A stretch of DNA of 64,000 bases from Glossina fuscipes (lineage: Eukaryota; Arthropoda; Insecta; Diptera; Glossinidae). Location of the stretch: NCBI RefSeq assembly GCF_014805625.2, contig NW_023998426.1, forward strand, positions 3,370,410 through 3,434,409, in the 5' to 3' direction. A program made the translations under genes and the position numbers. This document shows, piece after piece, positions 52,001-59,950 of this stretch (positions are counted from its first letter, which is position 1; each line of letters starts with the position of its first letter). The notes beneath the pieces are model-generated. The model was not told the origin of the DNA, made no database searches, and saw only the letters and a program-made list of their open reading frames with translations.

Positions 52001-55000
52001 AATTGCAGCTTGGGGAGGAAGACTTCTTTAAGATCCATTTGTGAGTTGCAATTGTATGGCCAAGGCCATCTCGAAAATGTTTGGACCTCAATTTTTCCAA
52101 CATATGATGTTATTGCAGATTTCCTTGTATAATTTTCTCTTTAACTTTTCTTCCAATCTATCTTTGAAGACACAAGTATTTAAAACCAACAAGTATTAAA
52201 ACCTTATCTAAGGCGAAATCAAAATGACGCTTTCAAGCGAGAGCATGTTCAAGGTCGATGTCGTGTTTCACTTTTATTCGTTTGAAAACTTTTAGTTAAC
52301 AACTGCCCTTTAACTACATGTCAATTAAGATCGACCTTTACACGAATCCACGAAGTTACTACGACCTTTTTATATTCGCTTTGAATACGAAGAACTTTTG
52401 TTACTGATCTACTAGGCTTGGTAACCACGTTTTCTGATTTCTGATAATCCAGGGCATGCGTATAAATCAAACAATCGTCCCAGGTAACGTTATTCGACTT
52501 CGGAGGCCTTTGAAACAATTTCTTCTCGCCAAGTTTTACCTAAGATCTATTCTTTGCGACTTGATGTTCGTTAATCACACTGGCGCCTAAATACGAAAGG
52601 GACTGGATCATTGGCAAAGGATCATTATTTCTTGAAGCAATAACCGACACTGGATGAGCGGACAGTACAAATCTTCTAAATAATTTTCGTTTCCTAATTT
52701 CATTTTTAAAAGAAATATTTTTCATGTACTTATAAATTTAAGCAACTTGTAATTAGTAAAAATGAAGTAGAGTAAAGTACTGTAATGAAAGCGGCTAAAA
52801 TAGATCTCTGAGTCAATGTAAGGATTGCCCACAACATTACAGTTGTGGTGATAAAATAACACTGCAGTAAATAACGCTACGGCCCACGGTTAAATTTGTT
52901 AGATCAGTAACTCATAGTTACGCTTTGTCATCGAAGTAAGTTGCTCTACACCTCATTATGAAGTCCATTTTGTTCGAAGTGCAAGAAGATCTACACGGTA
53001 TTCACAAATTAATTGCACCCTTTACTTTGAACGACATTTTCGATTTCCACAACTAAGAAGGGAGTTCGGCAGACCAATTTACCCTAAAATATGTCAAGGT
53101 GGAAAATATCAAATCGTAACTTCTGACTTTAGAAGTAAAATGTCTCCCCGATTGAAGCCCCCGGTGCGCTATGCAAAATTGATTTTAAGAAGAAGTCTGG
53201 TCGACTAATAAAAGCAAGAGAGAAAATCGTTTGTAAAATGTTGTAAAGGAATTTTACAGGATTTTACTTCTTAATGGCATTTTTTCATGCTTGTTGTACC
53301 CTACACCACTTGTGGTTCAAGTGTATATTAAGTTTGTGCCGAAGTATGTAACACGTAAAAGGACTTATGATTGATCCTTTTTTTTTATTCCGATCTATTC
53401 AGGATCACTTGTTGAGTCGATGTAAACTCGTCTGTCCTTCTGGCAGTCTTGTTGTCTTATGTTCAACCTACAGGTCGCAATTTTTGGGCTAGTTTTGTGA
53501 AATTTCGGTAGACAGGCCTCTTTCGACCCAAGGACAAACGTTGCCGCTTTTCCTTCTACTTCCTATATAAAAGCTTATTTCGAAAAGCCGTGATATGAAT
53601 AACTGTGATTAGGATGACGTATTTAATGTCGCGCCATGTCCCACAATCACTTTCAACTTGATTACATTTATATCTGATTCAGAAACTTGCGTTAGCCGAG
53701 AAGAATATACTCAGTAGTAAGGTCTCTAAGAATTATTACAAAGTTATTGAGATAGTAGTTATGAAAATGAAAGAAACTTTTTTAAATCATATTTTTTATT
53801 TCGCTATGCATAGCACAATAAATTAGTTTCGCGTACACTTGGAAATTAATGAAAAGTTGATTTAATTATTCTTCAAAAAGTTGTTACAAATCTACTTAGT
53901 TGCAAGTCACGACAACAACTGCTGCAATTGTGAAATTTGTTCATGTAATTGCTCAATTATTTTAAATTTATAAGAAATTTTCTGTGTGCTTGTAAAGTTT
54001 CCTAAGATGGTCTTTTTAATTTGCGTGTATCGCGTTTGACAGGTACAAACAGTTTCCATTAGTTATCTGCGATGTCTTATAGAACATGTGCGCTGCTATT
54101 TACTGGATCGTGATATCGAACTCATTTACTATACCATACGAAAGTCGAGTGATGTGCTGACACGCGACCCCATGCAACTTGGTGCTCAAGTAAGTTGAAC
54201 GCAACCTTAAAATTTTAACAATACTGTCGCACCTTCCGTGTCACGAGCTATCCCACATTTTACAAAGTTTTTTACTTTCCTTTTTGTTTTTTTTTTTTTT
54301 CTTGTTTACTACATTATTTCCGTGTTTCGTTACTGTGTTGTTTTTTTCGCCTTTATTTTCATTCCTTTCGCAGTTGATAGCTTGGCTGAGACCCATTAGC
54401 GAACATGATGAAAACGATAATTCTTTGTTGAGCCTAACCGTGCGTTCGGCAACAGCCTGGTGTGATGGTTATACAGTGCCTTTGCTGGTACCGTTGACAG
54501 GTTGGTTACCCGCCCCATTGCCTTCTCAAATACGCACCATGACCGTATCAGGCACGGGACCCATACGTGATATTTGCGTTGCTCCCAGCAAGCAACACTT
54601 GATACTGACAACTAAATCCGGTGATGTTCAACTTTGGCATATAATGAGTAACTCATTAGAACATATATTCAAAGGTAAATCGTTCGCACTTATTTCCACG
54701 CTCATGAATACATATGCATGTATGAATGTATGTACTTAACTTCATGTCCACAAAATCGACGCAATGTAAACATTATCGTAATGATTTTTCAATAGGTCAT
54801 TTAGCAGCAGTCACGTGCTTACTAGTTGCGTCGCAATCAGATATTTTGTTGACAGCTTCTGAGGATGGTACTGTGATTGTTTGGAACGTGACAACCCGTC
54901 AATTGATAACACACATCAAGTAAGTCTCGCACTCATATCACGACAATTATTATTTCACTCAATTTTCATTAGTTTAATTTATTTCGTTGACGCTTCTGTT

Positions 55001-55185
55001 AAGAGCATCAAATATTTTTGTGAAGATGCGTGCTTTGCTGTATTTATTTTCAATTTTCATTCTATTTGATTAGGTCGCACACGTCCGCGGTGACGAGCGT
55101 CGCAGCCGGTGTTAATAACACGTTAGTCATTAGCGGAAGTGAGGATACGACCATAATTATCTCAGATTTGTACGCCGGACAGATG
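27248..55185 (+). CDS. NACHT and WD40 repeat protein (NWD1/NWD2 type), 13 exons traced, 3' end not reached
   Basis: Joining 13 exons at GT-AG sites with matching phases gives 1,054 codons without a stop. Residues ~30-125 resemble DUF4062 (IKIYVSSLKQDFCQERRMLL), the N-terminus of NWD proteins. Residues ~165-175 are a Thr tract. Residues ~400-640 are a NACHT-type P-loop ATPase with Walker A GAHGSGKS at 424-431 and a Walker B-like ILFLFIDD at 518-525. An acidic, Ser-rich linker follows (exon 9). WD40 repeats start in exon 11 (VQLWHI) and continue in exons 12-13 (SEDGTVIVWN, SGSEDTTIIISD). NWD proteins have many more WD repeats, so several exons remain. The family is of STAND-type ATPases, where nucleotide-driven oligomerisation is expected; vertebrate NWD members are linked to neuronal functions. 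The role in flies is not visible here. Exon models are by eye. Confidence 0.85.
27478..27557 (+). CDS. NACHT/WD40 gene exon 2 (residues 39-65)
   Basis: Acceptor AACAG then a phase-1 join to give D39, followed by FCQERRMLLELVGPELQSLY. The donor GTATTA is weak compared with the GTAAGT of neighbouring introns. Intron 2 holds adjacent T- and A-tracts. Confidence 0.75.
27662..27796 (+). CDS. NACHT/WD40 gene exon 3 (residues 66-110)
   Basis: Phase 0 at both ends. It encodes IEIVDMHFGTGPLD and the end of the DUF4062-like core (KSVFFL). Confidence 0.8.
27896..28167 (+). CDS. NACHT/WD40 gene exon 4 (residues 111-201)
   Basis: Begins ALIGNRIGYMPLP, completing the DUF4062-like domain. It includes about eleven Thr encoded mostly by ACA repeats, and ends at GTAAGT (28168) in phase 2. 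The ACA tract is a likely site of length variation. Confidence 0.8.
28450..28715 (+). repeat. Family A interspersed repeat, short copy
   Basis: Runs from CATAATGGGCAATGGCCCGC and CCATTAAACACC through TTTTTCAAAATAAGGC and AGACAGACGGACAGACTCGG to TATAATAAAAGGTGGGTCC. The frame 28559-28762 is repeat sequence. Confidence 0.6.
28720..30570. other. Intron 4 sequence without recognised features
   Basis: No RNA gene, exon or clear repeat seen; a 102-codon minus-strand frame at 29072-29380 has no recognisable content. Confidence 0.35.
30575..30780 (+). mobile_element. tRNA-derived SINE (copy 2)
   Basis: B-box-like GGGGATTCAGATCTCAGTGC (30610-30629), then GCGCTTAGTCGGTGAAGGC (30661-30679). Then comes a second B-box-like GGGTTCGACC at 30718-30727, and a pyrimidine-rich tail. 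It thus carries two A/B-like motif sets in series. Confidence 0.6.
31005..31290 (-). repeat. Family A interspersed repeat, short copy, inverted
   Basis: On the plus strand it starts ACCCTACATCAATGTGG and runs through GTCTGCCCCTCTGTCGGTC. It ends in GGTGAAATTTGGTACATCG and CTACAACTTCCTATGTAACG, the reverse of the plus-oriented copies. Confidence 0.55.
32230..32565 (+). repeat. Family A-like repeat, degraded, with G-rich insertion
   Basis: TACCAAATTTGATTAAAACATC matches the family A core. The usual GGACGGAC block is replaced by a G-rich run (32404-32423), followed by TATTATTATAAAAGCTGCGTC and GTAGGCTACAATAGTC at the end. Confidence 0.45.
32825..32867. repeat. GA microsatellite
   Basis: Interrupted (GA)n tract in intron 4. 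Confidence 0.85.
33143..33345 (+). CDS. NACHT/WD40 gene exon 5 (residues 201-269)
   Basis: Begins RNMVVEKWHDEYVQLRGIID after the phase-2 join and contains an Ala tract (TAAAAAG). It ends ILKALG at GTAGGT (33346) in phase 1. The chance open frame continues upstream to 33054 through ACA/ATA repeats, but a TAA precedes it and no AG is available there, so the exon starts inside. Confidence 0.7.
33555..33699 (+). CDS. NACHT/WD40 gene exon 6 (residues 269-317)
   Basis: Acceptor ATCATAG after a long pyrimidine tract. It encodes ELSNDKILAVYREWSAQLSA and ends TTLV at GTAAGT (33700) in phase 2. Confidence 0.8.
33856..34021 (+). CDS. NACHT/WD40 gene exon 7 (residues 317-372)
   Basis: Acceptor CCTCAG at 33855. 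It encodes VSGNCEETIIDPDKEEHESY and the linker towards the NACHT domain, ending GRKKTVQ at GTAAGT in phase 0. Confidence 0.8.
34621..34648. repeat. TA microsatellite
   Basis: (TA)n tract; minus-strand frames across it are not genes. Confidence 0.9.
35170..35476 (-). mobile_element. Mariner transposase N-terminal remnant
   Basis: On the minus strand a frame opens at 35476 and reads MKYLKEYTVYYMLFYCKKGV and CVLYRANAVSGRRTK, the helix-turn-helix start of mariner transposases. After a frameshift near 35,330 it reads ARPARQEIAESLNISDMTV and NHLKSADYKKKLEA, the second DNA-binding helix set. The rest of the transposase is missing, so it is dead. Confidence 0.55.
35695..35870 (-). mobile_element. 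tRNA-derived SINE (copy 3, inverted)
   Basis: Read on the minus strand: GGGTGCAATTCTCAGCTTGA (B-box-like, at 35847-35828), then AGTGCTCAGTCGGTAGAGGC (A-box-like, at 35799-35780). The order and spacing match the other copies. Confidence 0.6.
36851..36926 (+). ncRNA. Candidate precursor-microRNA-like hairpin in intron 7
   Basis: The arms 36862-36881 and 36891-36910 pair at 17 of 20 positions, plus one T-G wobble, around a 9-base loop. Below this, ATGAGGAT (36851-36858) pairs with ATCCTGAT (about 36919-36926) across an asymmetric internal loop. The total is about 76 bases, the usual size of an animal microRNA precursor. I do not recognise the mature sequence as a known microRNA. Transcription from the host intron is possible, but no evidence of processing can be seen. 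Confidence 0.3.
36962..37008. repeat. TA microsatellite
   Basis: Long (TA)n tract with one TG step. Confidence 0.9.
37390..37482. repeat. CA/TA compound microsatellite
   Basis: Imperfect TATACACA, CACACGCACACAC and TACATACATATATAT tracts. The overlapping frame 37214-37486 is low complexity, not a gene. Confidence 0.75.
40416..41319 (+). CDS. NACHT/WD40 gene exon 8, NACHT domain (residues 373-674)
   Basis: The largest exon. It carries Walker A GAHGSGKS and a Walker B-like run ILFLFIDDLHLLNP, then RWGKKGFSRLACYITLSEYG and ETELLELLMPVDDP, typical of the winged-helix part after the NACHT core. It ends at GTAAGA (41320) in phase 1. The open frame continues about 40 codons into the 83-bp intron, but those residues are not coding. 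Confidence 0.85.
41403..41860 (+). CDS. NACHT/WD40 gene exon 9 (residues 674-826)
   Basis: Joins in phase 1 to read KFLLRDKIMSGKVLIQWRYP, then an acidic/Ser-rich stretch (NEENEEEEGYENNESSEKD) and VEESWHHLMRSDDMDKFKQI. It ends FDFLLAA at GTAAGT in phase 0. Confidence 0.85.
42258..42610 (+). repeat. Family A interspersed repeat
   Basis: Well-preserved order: ACTACAGTGGGCTATCCACC, TTTTTAAAATAAGGCGC, TATGTGGGAAGTGGTCAAAA, TGTACCAAATTTCATTAAAA, TTGAATCGATTGG and CACAAGTGGTGAAGAG. Confidence 0.65.
43914..44190 (+). mobile_element. Mariner transposase remnant, middle region (tentative)
   Basis: YLHQIFASDKGCILNKEKNR fits the LHRIVTGDEKW...NPKRKKSW region of mariner transposases. About 60 codons later a shifted frame reads FPPYA and then F.DYHLFR, which fits the PPYSPDLAPSDYHLF block containing a catalytic Asp. 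It is heavily decayed, and other explanations are possible. Confidence 0.35.
44295..44475 (+). mobile_element. tRNA-derived SINE (copy 4, best head)
   Basis: The head TGCATAGCCGAGCAGGTAAG (44301-44320) is a good A box. GGGCTCAAACCTCAGTGC (44350-44367) is the B box, and GAGCGCTCAGCCGGGAAG (44403-44420) is the second A-like motif. This copy shows best that the family derives from a tRNA gene. Confidence 0.65.
45370..45545 (+). repeat. Family B-like repeat, degraded
   Basis: ATGGAAGGACAGACATATCTAGATCG, then AGCTTTCTTTTGATCGTTGCAAATG and TTTTGGTAAAATTAATGTAA correspond to the right end of the family B element at 60.25 kb. Confidence 0.4.
47030..47500 (-). mobile_element. Mariner transposase remnant, middle and C-terminal part
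   Basis: On the minus strand, broken frames read CIQWNQNGTV (the CIWWDQ.G.V block), then FLHFLNNASLYMKMQEYLLDT and FGSKVQQFFWRGIRQ. These correspond to the SLQ...YL..WF.SK...F..RGI..LP end of mariner transposases, and KLLDNDENYFE matches the final WQ.V...G.YF segment. Several stops and frameshifts show it is dead. Confidence 0.6.
48170..48900 (-). mobile_element. Non-LTR retrotransposon remnant (reverse transcriptase)
   Basis: On the minus strand, MFSDDVKILCLFNSSNG matches the YADD catalytic box of LINE reverse transcriptase. It is followed by LQ.DINKW...N.MPLNLKK and by SVARFNGLGVIL (the DLGV.L motif), after which the frame shifts. A later piece reads SLLLRSEALG, the analogue of FLLFALRNLG in the 12 kb and 17 kb copies. 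It is jockey-type but a different subfamily from those. Confidence 0.65.
50045..50250 (-). mobile_element. tRNA-derived SINE (copy 5, inverted)
   Basis: Read on the minus strand: GCGGGTTTAAATCTCTTAGTG (B-box-like, around 50207-50190), then GCGAATGCTCAGCAGGTAAA (50159-50140) and a pyrimidine-rich tail. Confidence 0.6.
51870..52103 (-). mobile_element. LINE remnant: C-terminal zinc-knuckle tail (I/R1-type)
   Basis: The 77-codon minus-strand frame reads SPSCNC...AVRHILCDCLHFSLARSLAFG, a clear CxC...H....C knuckle followed by the F..AR..LFG tail of I/R1-clade ORF2. The preceding RNase H domain could not be traced. Confidence 0.55.
53290..53640 (-). repeat. Family A interspersed repeat, inverted
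   Basis: Starts ACCCTACACCACTTGTGGTT, then TATATTAAGTTTGTGCCG, GTCTGTCCTTCTGGCAGTC, TGTGAAATTTCGGTAGACAG, and ends CTACTTCCTATATAAAAGC. This is the best-preserved end sequence of the family in the window. Confidence 0.65.
54043..54189 (+). CDS. NACHT/WD40 gene exon 10 (residues 827-875)
   Basis: Acceptor GTTTGACAG in phase 0; encodes VQTVSISYLRCLIEHVRCYL and ends MQLGAQ at GTAAGT, phase 0. Confidence 0.8.
54374..54674 (+). CDS. NACHT/WD40 gene exon 11 (residues 876-976)
   Basis: Encodes LIAWLRPISEHDENDNSLLS, the spacer and the first WD40-like repeat (IRDICVAPSKQHLILTTKSG then VQLWHI). It ends at GTAAAT (54675) in phase 1. Confidence 0.8.
54796..54919 (+). CDS. NACHT/WD40 gene exon 12 (residues 976-1017)
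   Basis: Encodes one WD40 repeat: GHLAAVTCLLVASQSDILLT, ASEDGTVIVWN. It ends at GTAAGT in phase 2. Confidence 0.85.
55074..55185 (+). CDS. NACHT/WD40 gene exon 13 (residues 1017-1054), last exon found
   Basis: Encodes a further WD40 repeat: SHTSAVTSVAAGVNNTLVIS, GSEDTTIIISDLYAGQM. It ends in a consensus GTAAGT (55186), phase 0, so splicing continues to an exon I could not find in the next 8.8 kb. Confidence 0.8.
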
Positions 55186-55244
55186 GTAAGTGATGTCTAA
55201 CTTTGTCAAATTTATAAAGTTAGTATGATTCGAATGTGCAGATG

Positions 55245-55550
55245 TATGCAACAGCCAGGAGGACTTCAAGCGGACCCACTCTTTATTTTAGCGATCGTTT
55301 CAGAGCTACTTTCAGAGCCACTTTCTGAATAGATGTAAATTTGTGCATCAATCCGTCCATCCGTATGTCCGTCTCTTCCTCTTTTATTCAACCTACAAGT
55401 CGCAACTTTCAAGATAGATTGATAAAATTTCACATAGGCGTATTTTGAACCAAGGACGAACGCTGTTAAAAATAATTCGGATGGGGCCACTTTTTCGATC
55501 ACCTCAACTATAAGGCCCTTTTCTTAATATATTGTTATATAAATATTTTA
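55245..55550 (-). repeat. Family A interspersed repeat, inverted
   Basis: Contains GATCGTTTCAGAGC, GTATGTCCGTCTCTTCCTC, TTGATAAAATTTCACATAGG and GGCCACTTTTTCGATCACC in the inverted order. The minus-strand frame 55266-55502 is repeat sequence. Confidence 0.6.
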
Positions 55551-56129
55551 TTAAGCAAAGTGGTGTAGAGTATTCAAGAGTCGACATTCTAGGTATTAAT
55601 CACTACATTGATCAAATTCGTAATAACTACCGTTCTACGGTCTATATGAGAGAGAAAACGAACGAACAAGTAATTAGCGCAGCAATGAGAAAATCTTATG
55701 GCAATATATATATCAACAGAATCGTTTCCGAACATTAAGATTGACAAAGTTTAATAGGCACGAAGAAGAAACTTGAATCATGGATCAATTTAATTCATTC
55801 ATGTTTTGTAAGCATGTACGGTAATCGTACGGTAAGTCATAAGCTTGAAATTGTTTTCATGAGCCGGAAGAGCTACAGTGGGATCCCAAAGCAGGTCACA
55901 TAAAGCAAAAACAAGAAAAATTTCTCTATTTGATCAATGTGACATTGAGAATAGGATGCCCAAACAACAACAGAATATTTTAAAATCGGATAAACAAACG
56001 CCGTGTCAAGACGTCTTCAGATATATAGATTGTGAAAGTCTTTTTATTTTTATATATGCTAAGTACTTATTTATATAGAAAAACCCCTATAGCGATTTTT
56101 TTTTATTTGCTATGACCGAATCTTTTATA

Positions 56130-56400
56130 TCCGCCGCGTCCGCATCCTTATCCTAGAAAAAGACTAAAAAAAAAAGGGGAACTAAACTTCTCCGCGCTAT
56201 AATAATGAATGGACGGGAGAATGCTTACAAAAGACGGAGCGGCAGGCGGATAGACAGACGAAATAAAATCGGTCCAGCTTTTGAATGTGATGAAGAATAT
56301 ACGTATGTATAGTTCGTAGAGTCTCTGAAGCTTCCTTCTTAGAATTGCAAATATTTTAACAAAATGAATATAATACCCCTTTCCTACGCTTTGTAGGCGG
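56130..56400 (+). repeat. Family B interspersed repeat
   Basis: Starts at CCTTATCCTAGAAAAAGAC and contains GGCGGATAGACAGACG and GAAGAATATACG. It ends at GTCTCTGAAGCTTCCTTC, TTGCAAATATTTTAACAAAA and TGAATATAATACCCC. Confidence 0.5.
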
Positions 56401-56449
56401 TCTTCCTCTACTTCGTCTCTACTATTTCAATTGCATTTCCACCTCACCG

Positions 56450-56720
56450 AAAGGTGAGGGGTATATTAATTTCAGCAACATGTTGGTAACGCCCAGTAGA
56501 AAGCGTCAGAGACGTCACAAAGTATATATATTCGTAATAGCGCCAAATTCTGAACCGATTTGAGCATGTCTGTCCGGCCCTACGAATGAAGTCATCGATT
56601 TCGTATTTGGCAGAAAGATTGAATGTTCTTGATCGCATCTGAGAGAACCGCTGTTTTTCAAAAGGAATAAAAAATTGGTTTTTTGCCTATTATTCCTAAA
56701 CTATAGCAGATAACTCTATA
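56450..56720 (-). repeat. Family B interspersed repeat, inverted
   Basis: Begins GTGAGGGGTATATTAATTTC, then GGTAACGCCCAGTAGAAAGC, GTCAGAGACGTCACAAAG, GAACCGATTTGAGCATG and TCTGTCCGG. With the copy at 56.13-56.40 kb it forms an inverted pair about 50 bp apart. Confidence 0.55.
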
Positions 56721-57840
56721 AAAATTTGAGTGTATATTCTATGGGCGATGCAGAAGTACCTATACAAAAACGGAAAACTTTACTACGCCTACCCAATTTA
56801 CCGAAATTTAATTCTATTTTCAATACCTTTATAACAAGCTTTAACAACCTCCGTCTGTCTGACCTGCCCAACTGCGTAGTATCTATGATAAACATTTTCT
56901 TGGTAGGGAAAATGAAGATATCGACTAGGAATTTGCGAAAGAATTTGAGATTTAAGCTTTCCAAAGAATACGCCTACAAAGCTCCCACGCTTATGCGACA
57001 AAAATTTACATTCCATGGTTTTCCATGGTTTCCATGGTTTCTGCTCGTTACTCATGAACTACAACAGGACCAAGATATAAATTTCCGCTTTTATGCTGAG
57101 AATAGAAAAAAACGGCCGTGCCCACCCAATATTATAGAGTATGAAAATTTAGTTTCTTTCTTTTTTTTCGTCTTTTTTAGAATAATGATTTTCGCTGTAA
57201 AAATTTGGGTCATGACCAAATATAATTTTCTTACTTGTTATATTTTTGCTTGATACGGAGAAATATTTAACATTGAAATTGTCTGATTTTACTAACTTCG
57301 CGTATGTGTGTGGTAGGTGTACATTGCAATAGAATCTAAAGCGCGCATATGCGCTTTGATGATAATAGCCGGGAAAATTCCGGATGTATATGCGATTGTG
57401 ATTCAAATGGACTAACACCTCAAAAAGAGATTTCAAATGTTCTTCCTCCACAAGGAAACACTATTTAGCTGTTTGTTGTTTTTTTTTTTTTATATGCGAA
57501 AACTGATGCAGTGAATGCTTCTTATTGGGCACGAATTTAATCATTTTTAAAAGCAAAAAATACGTATAACGTCGTTGCTTTCAGATTTACATTTGAAAAG
57601 GTCTGAAGCTTAAGAACAATGCAATTAAATTCCATTCTTAACAAATAATACTTACAGGTAAACAATGCCATCTTTTAAAAGGCCGGCAAGAGCTTAATTT
57701 TATTTCTGGCAAAATTCACAGAATGTTTCGTAGAAAATTGGAGTAGTCACGATAGATCATGAAGCGGTATAAAAACAGATTACATGAATTGAAATATGCG
57801 TTCTTTGTATAAAGCAGACCAATCACTCAGTCCCTCTATA
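56721..57840. other. Nothing recognised
   Basis: A 175-codon plus frame (56726-57253) and overlapping minus frames occur here. Sequences near 56,860 (CGTCTGTCTGACC) suggest repeat origin, and a CCATGG-containing decamer is tandemly repeated at about 57,012-57,041. I do not annotate a gene. Confidence 0.35.
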
Positions 57841-57849
57841 CTTGTAATG

Positions 57850-57995
57850 CTTTCAAGGTCGGAAAAGAGTGGGTGAATTGTGCCCAAATGTTACTGCTTT
57901 ACCAACTGAGTGCTTAATATAGCTACTAGGTATGGACTATCGCACAGAGACTTGAGCCCAGGAGCACCGACTTGGTAAACTCGACTCTTATGTAC
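57850..57995 (-). mobile_element. tRNA-derived SINE (copy 6, inverted, truncated)
   Basis: Read on the minus strand: GGGCTCAAGTCTCTGTGCG (57959-57941), then AAGCACTCAGTTGGTAAAGC (57914-57895). The head and tail are poorly preserved. A possible seventh, weaker copy with GGGGAGTTCAGGTCCCGCCG lies near 58,400. Confidence 0.55.
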
Positions 57996-57999
57996 TTGG

Positions 58000-59945
58000 C
58001 AATGTTTAGTTTACGGGAACTATCAGTTTGTTATAGCTTTAAAATGCAAAAAGTATAAATATTCCCAACTCCTGTTATAGATTCGTTCCTTAGAAATCCG
58101 TGTAAAAATAATCGTGTAAAAAAATACATGCGGCATATGGTAAAATCGAATGACTTCTGATCAACGTACTCTTTCGGTTGTATTTTTTTGCTGTATGTAT
58201 ATGTTTGTAAAAAAAGCGGGTTTGTTGTCATTGGTGAACCGTGCTATTTCAAAATCGAGTAAAAAAAGTCCATGTAAAAGAGCAGTTGGGTATTTATGCA
58301 CATATTTTATATCGTCGCCTTCCCCATTGTTTCACCAAAATATTTGTGAATTCATTTGCGGGAGCGATCAGTGTAGCTATGATGAAGTATGGTCTACCAC
58401 GGCGGGACCTGAACTCCCCACCACTGACTTGATAGCCACGAGTCTTACATGCTGGATTAAGCGATTTATAAAACAACAAACATAAGAAATTAAAAACTCC
58501 TACAAGGAGGCGAGAACTTTTCTCCCAAGTAAAGCACTTTAATTAAACATTAATCCCTGTTAGGATTCGATATTCAGCAGAATTGTAAGGATTCTTAAAA
58601 TTTTACAATTGTTGAGATGAAAAACTTGTTTTTTATACAGCTGGACGCTGTAAACGCTCTGTTAAGAGAAACTACTGGTCTCGTTTAAATGGATTATGCT
58701 CGAGGAGAAATTCATAAAATTCATCAAATACCGTATGTATGAAAAAAGTTTAATGTTCATGATGAGAATAACGCGTGCACACGTTTACGTCTATAAATTA
58801 AGTGATATGTGGCATACAATGTGAAACACTTGTTTCATTGTTTCAACTACCGTTTAAGAAGCAAGTGACATTAGCAAGTACGGACGAAGCACATCTGCGT
58901 TACACACATACATACCCATAACTACATGCAGTATTTCTTTGTTAATCCTTGCAAATATTTATAAAATAATTTATACACTTCAAAGGTGTAAACGCACACA
59001 TACGCGGTCTCTATCGTCTTAGTGTCATGTTCATTATTGTCTCTGCCACCTTCAAGTTGTTTCGTCTCGTCATTTTATTATTAAGCTGTGTATGATATTA
59101 TTGTGACTGATGATGATGACACCGCGCAACAACCTTCGGAATGCATCAGTCTTACGTTGCCTGCTGGGAACTTGTGAGTATATTATTCATAACATTGAAG
59201 ATAGAAGACAAGTGTTCAGTTATGCTCTTCTTCTATAGTAAAATTTTCATAAATATTAATCGTCCAGAGTAAATAATAAGATAAGATAAACTCTCTCATA
59301 TGAATGTATATATTTATATATATGTATATATATATATGTGTGTAGGGTTACAAGGATGTACACGATACCTTACACGAAATGTATCGGCACGACGATGGTG
59401 TGCTCTAAAATGTTATGCGGTTTTAAAACTTATCAAATATATATTACATAAGGATATGTGCTTACGTAGCAGCTTGAGTGTTGGTGCACATGTGTGTACG
59501 TGCATATGAAATATATAGCGTGTCCTTTTTATATAATTTACATAAGTTTCAACGGGATTTAGTCATAAATTTACTCACATTATATGAATTATAAGTTTGA
59601 CCTGTGTACGTGGATGGATAACGTCACACGAACTTTGCCTCAGTAATGAAATTTTATTTAATAAATTTTTGTCCTTTATTTCTCTCTCTCTTTACCTTTT
59701 TGTCTATCTATCAAACATAATAACAAAATTTGCAAAACTTAAACCAAGATAAATATTGGAAAACTTAGTTTATCTTTAGCTAAATTATAATAAAAGGATA
59801 AATGCTTTGCGCAATTATTTGCTATAGTATTATGTGCAATGTACTTTTATTATAAACTATGTTATTCTCTAAACCGAATAAAGGAATATTCGGAGTTTGT
59901 TAGAAAGTTTAATTTTCGAATGTGATATATACTTAAAAAATCTAT
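58000..59945. other. Nothing recognised
   Basis: No WD40-coding exon or other gene found; a TA microsatellite lies at about 59,308-59,340. Confidence 0.35.
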
Positions 59946-59950
59946 GATGA

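Larger units (their letters stand above)
41861..54042 (+). other. Intron 9 of the NACHT/WD40 gene (12,182 bp)
   Basis: Contains family A and B repeats, two SINE copies, two mariner remnants and two LINE remnants. No exon on the plus strand fits the phases. The stretches 42.6-43.9, 44.5-45.3, 45.6-46.95, 49.0-50.0, 50.3-51.8 and 52.1-53.3 kb show nothing I can name. Confidence 0.7.

Noticed and set aside
56726..57253. 175-codon plus-strand frame
   Set aside because: Equally long frames run on the opposite strand, the text lacks any domain, and repeat-type motifs occur inside it.
59130..59180. Possible WD40-gene exon ending at a GTGAGT donor
   Set aside because: No acceptor and no WD-like residues precede it.
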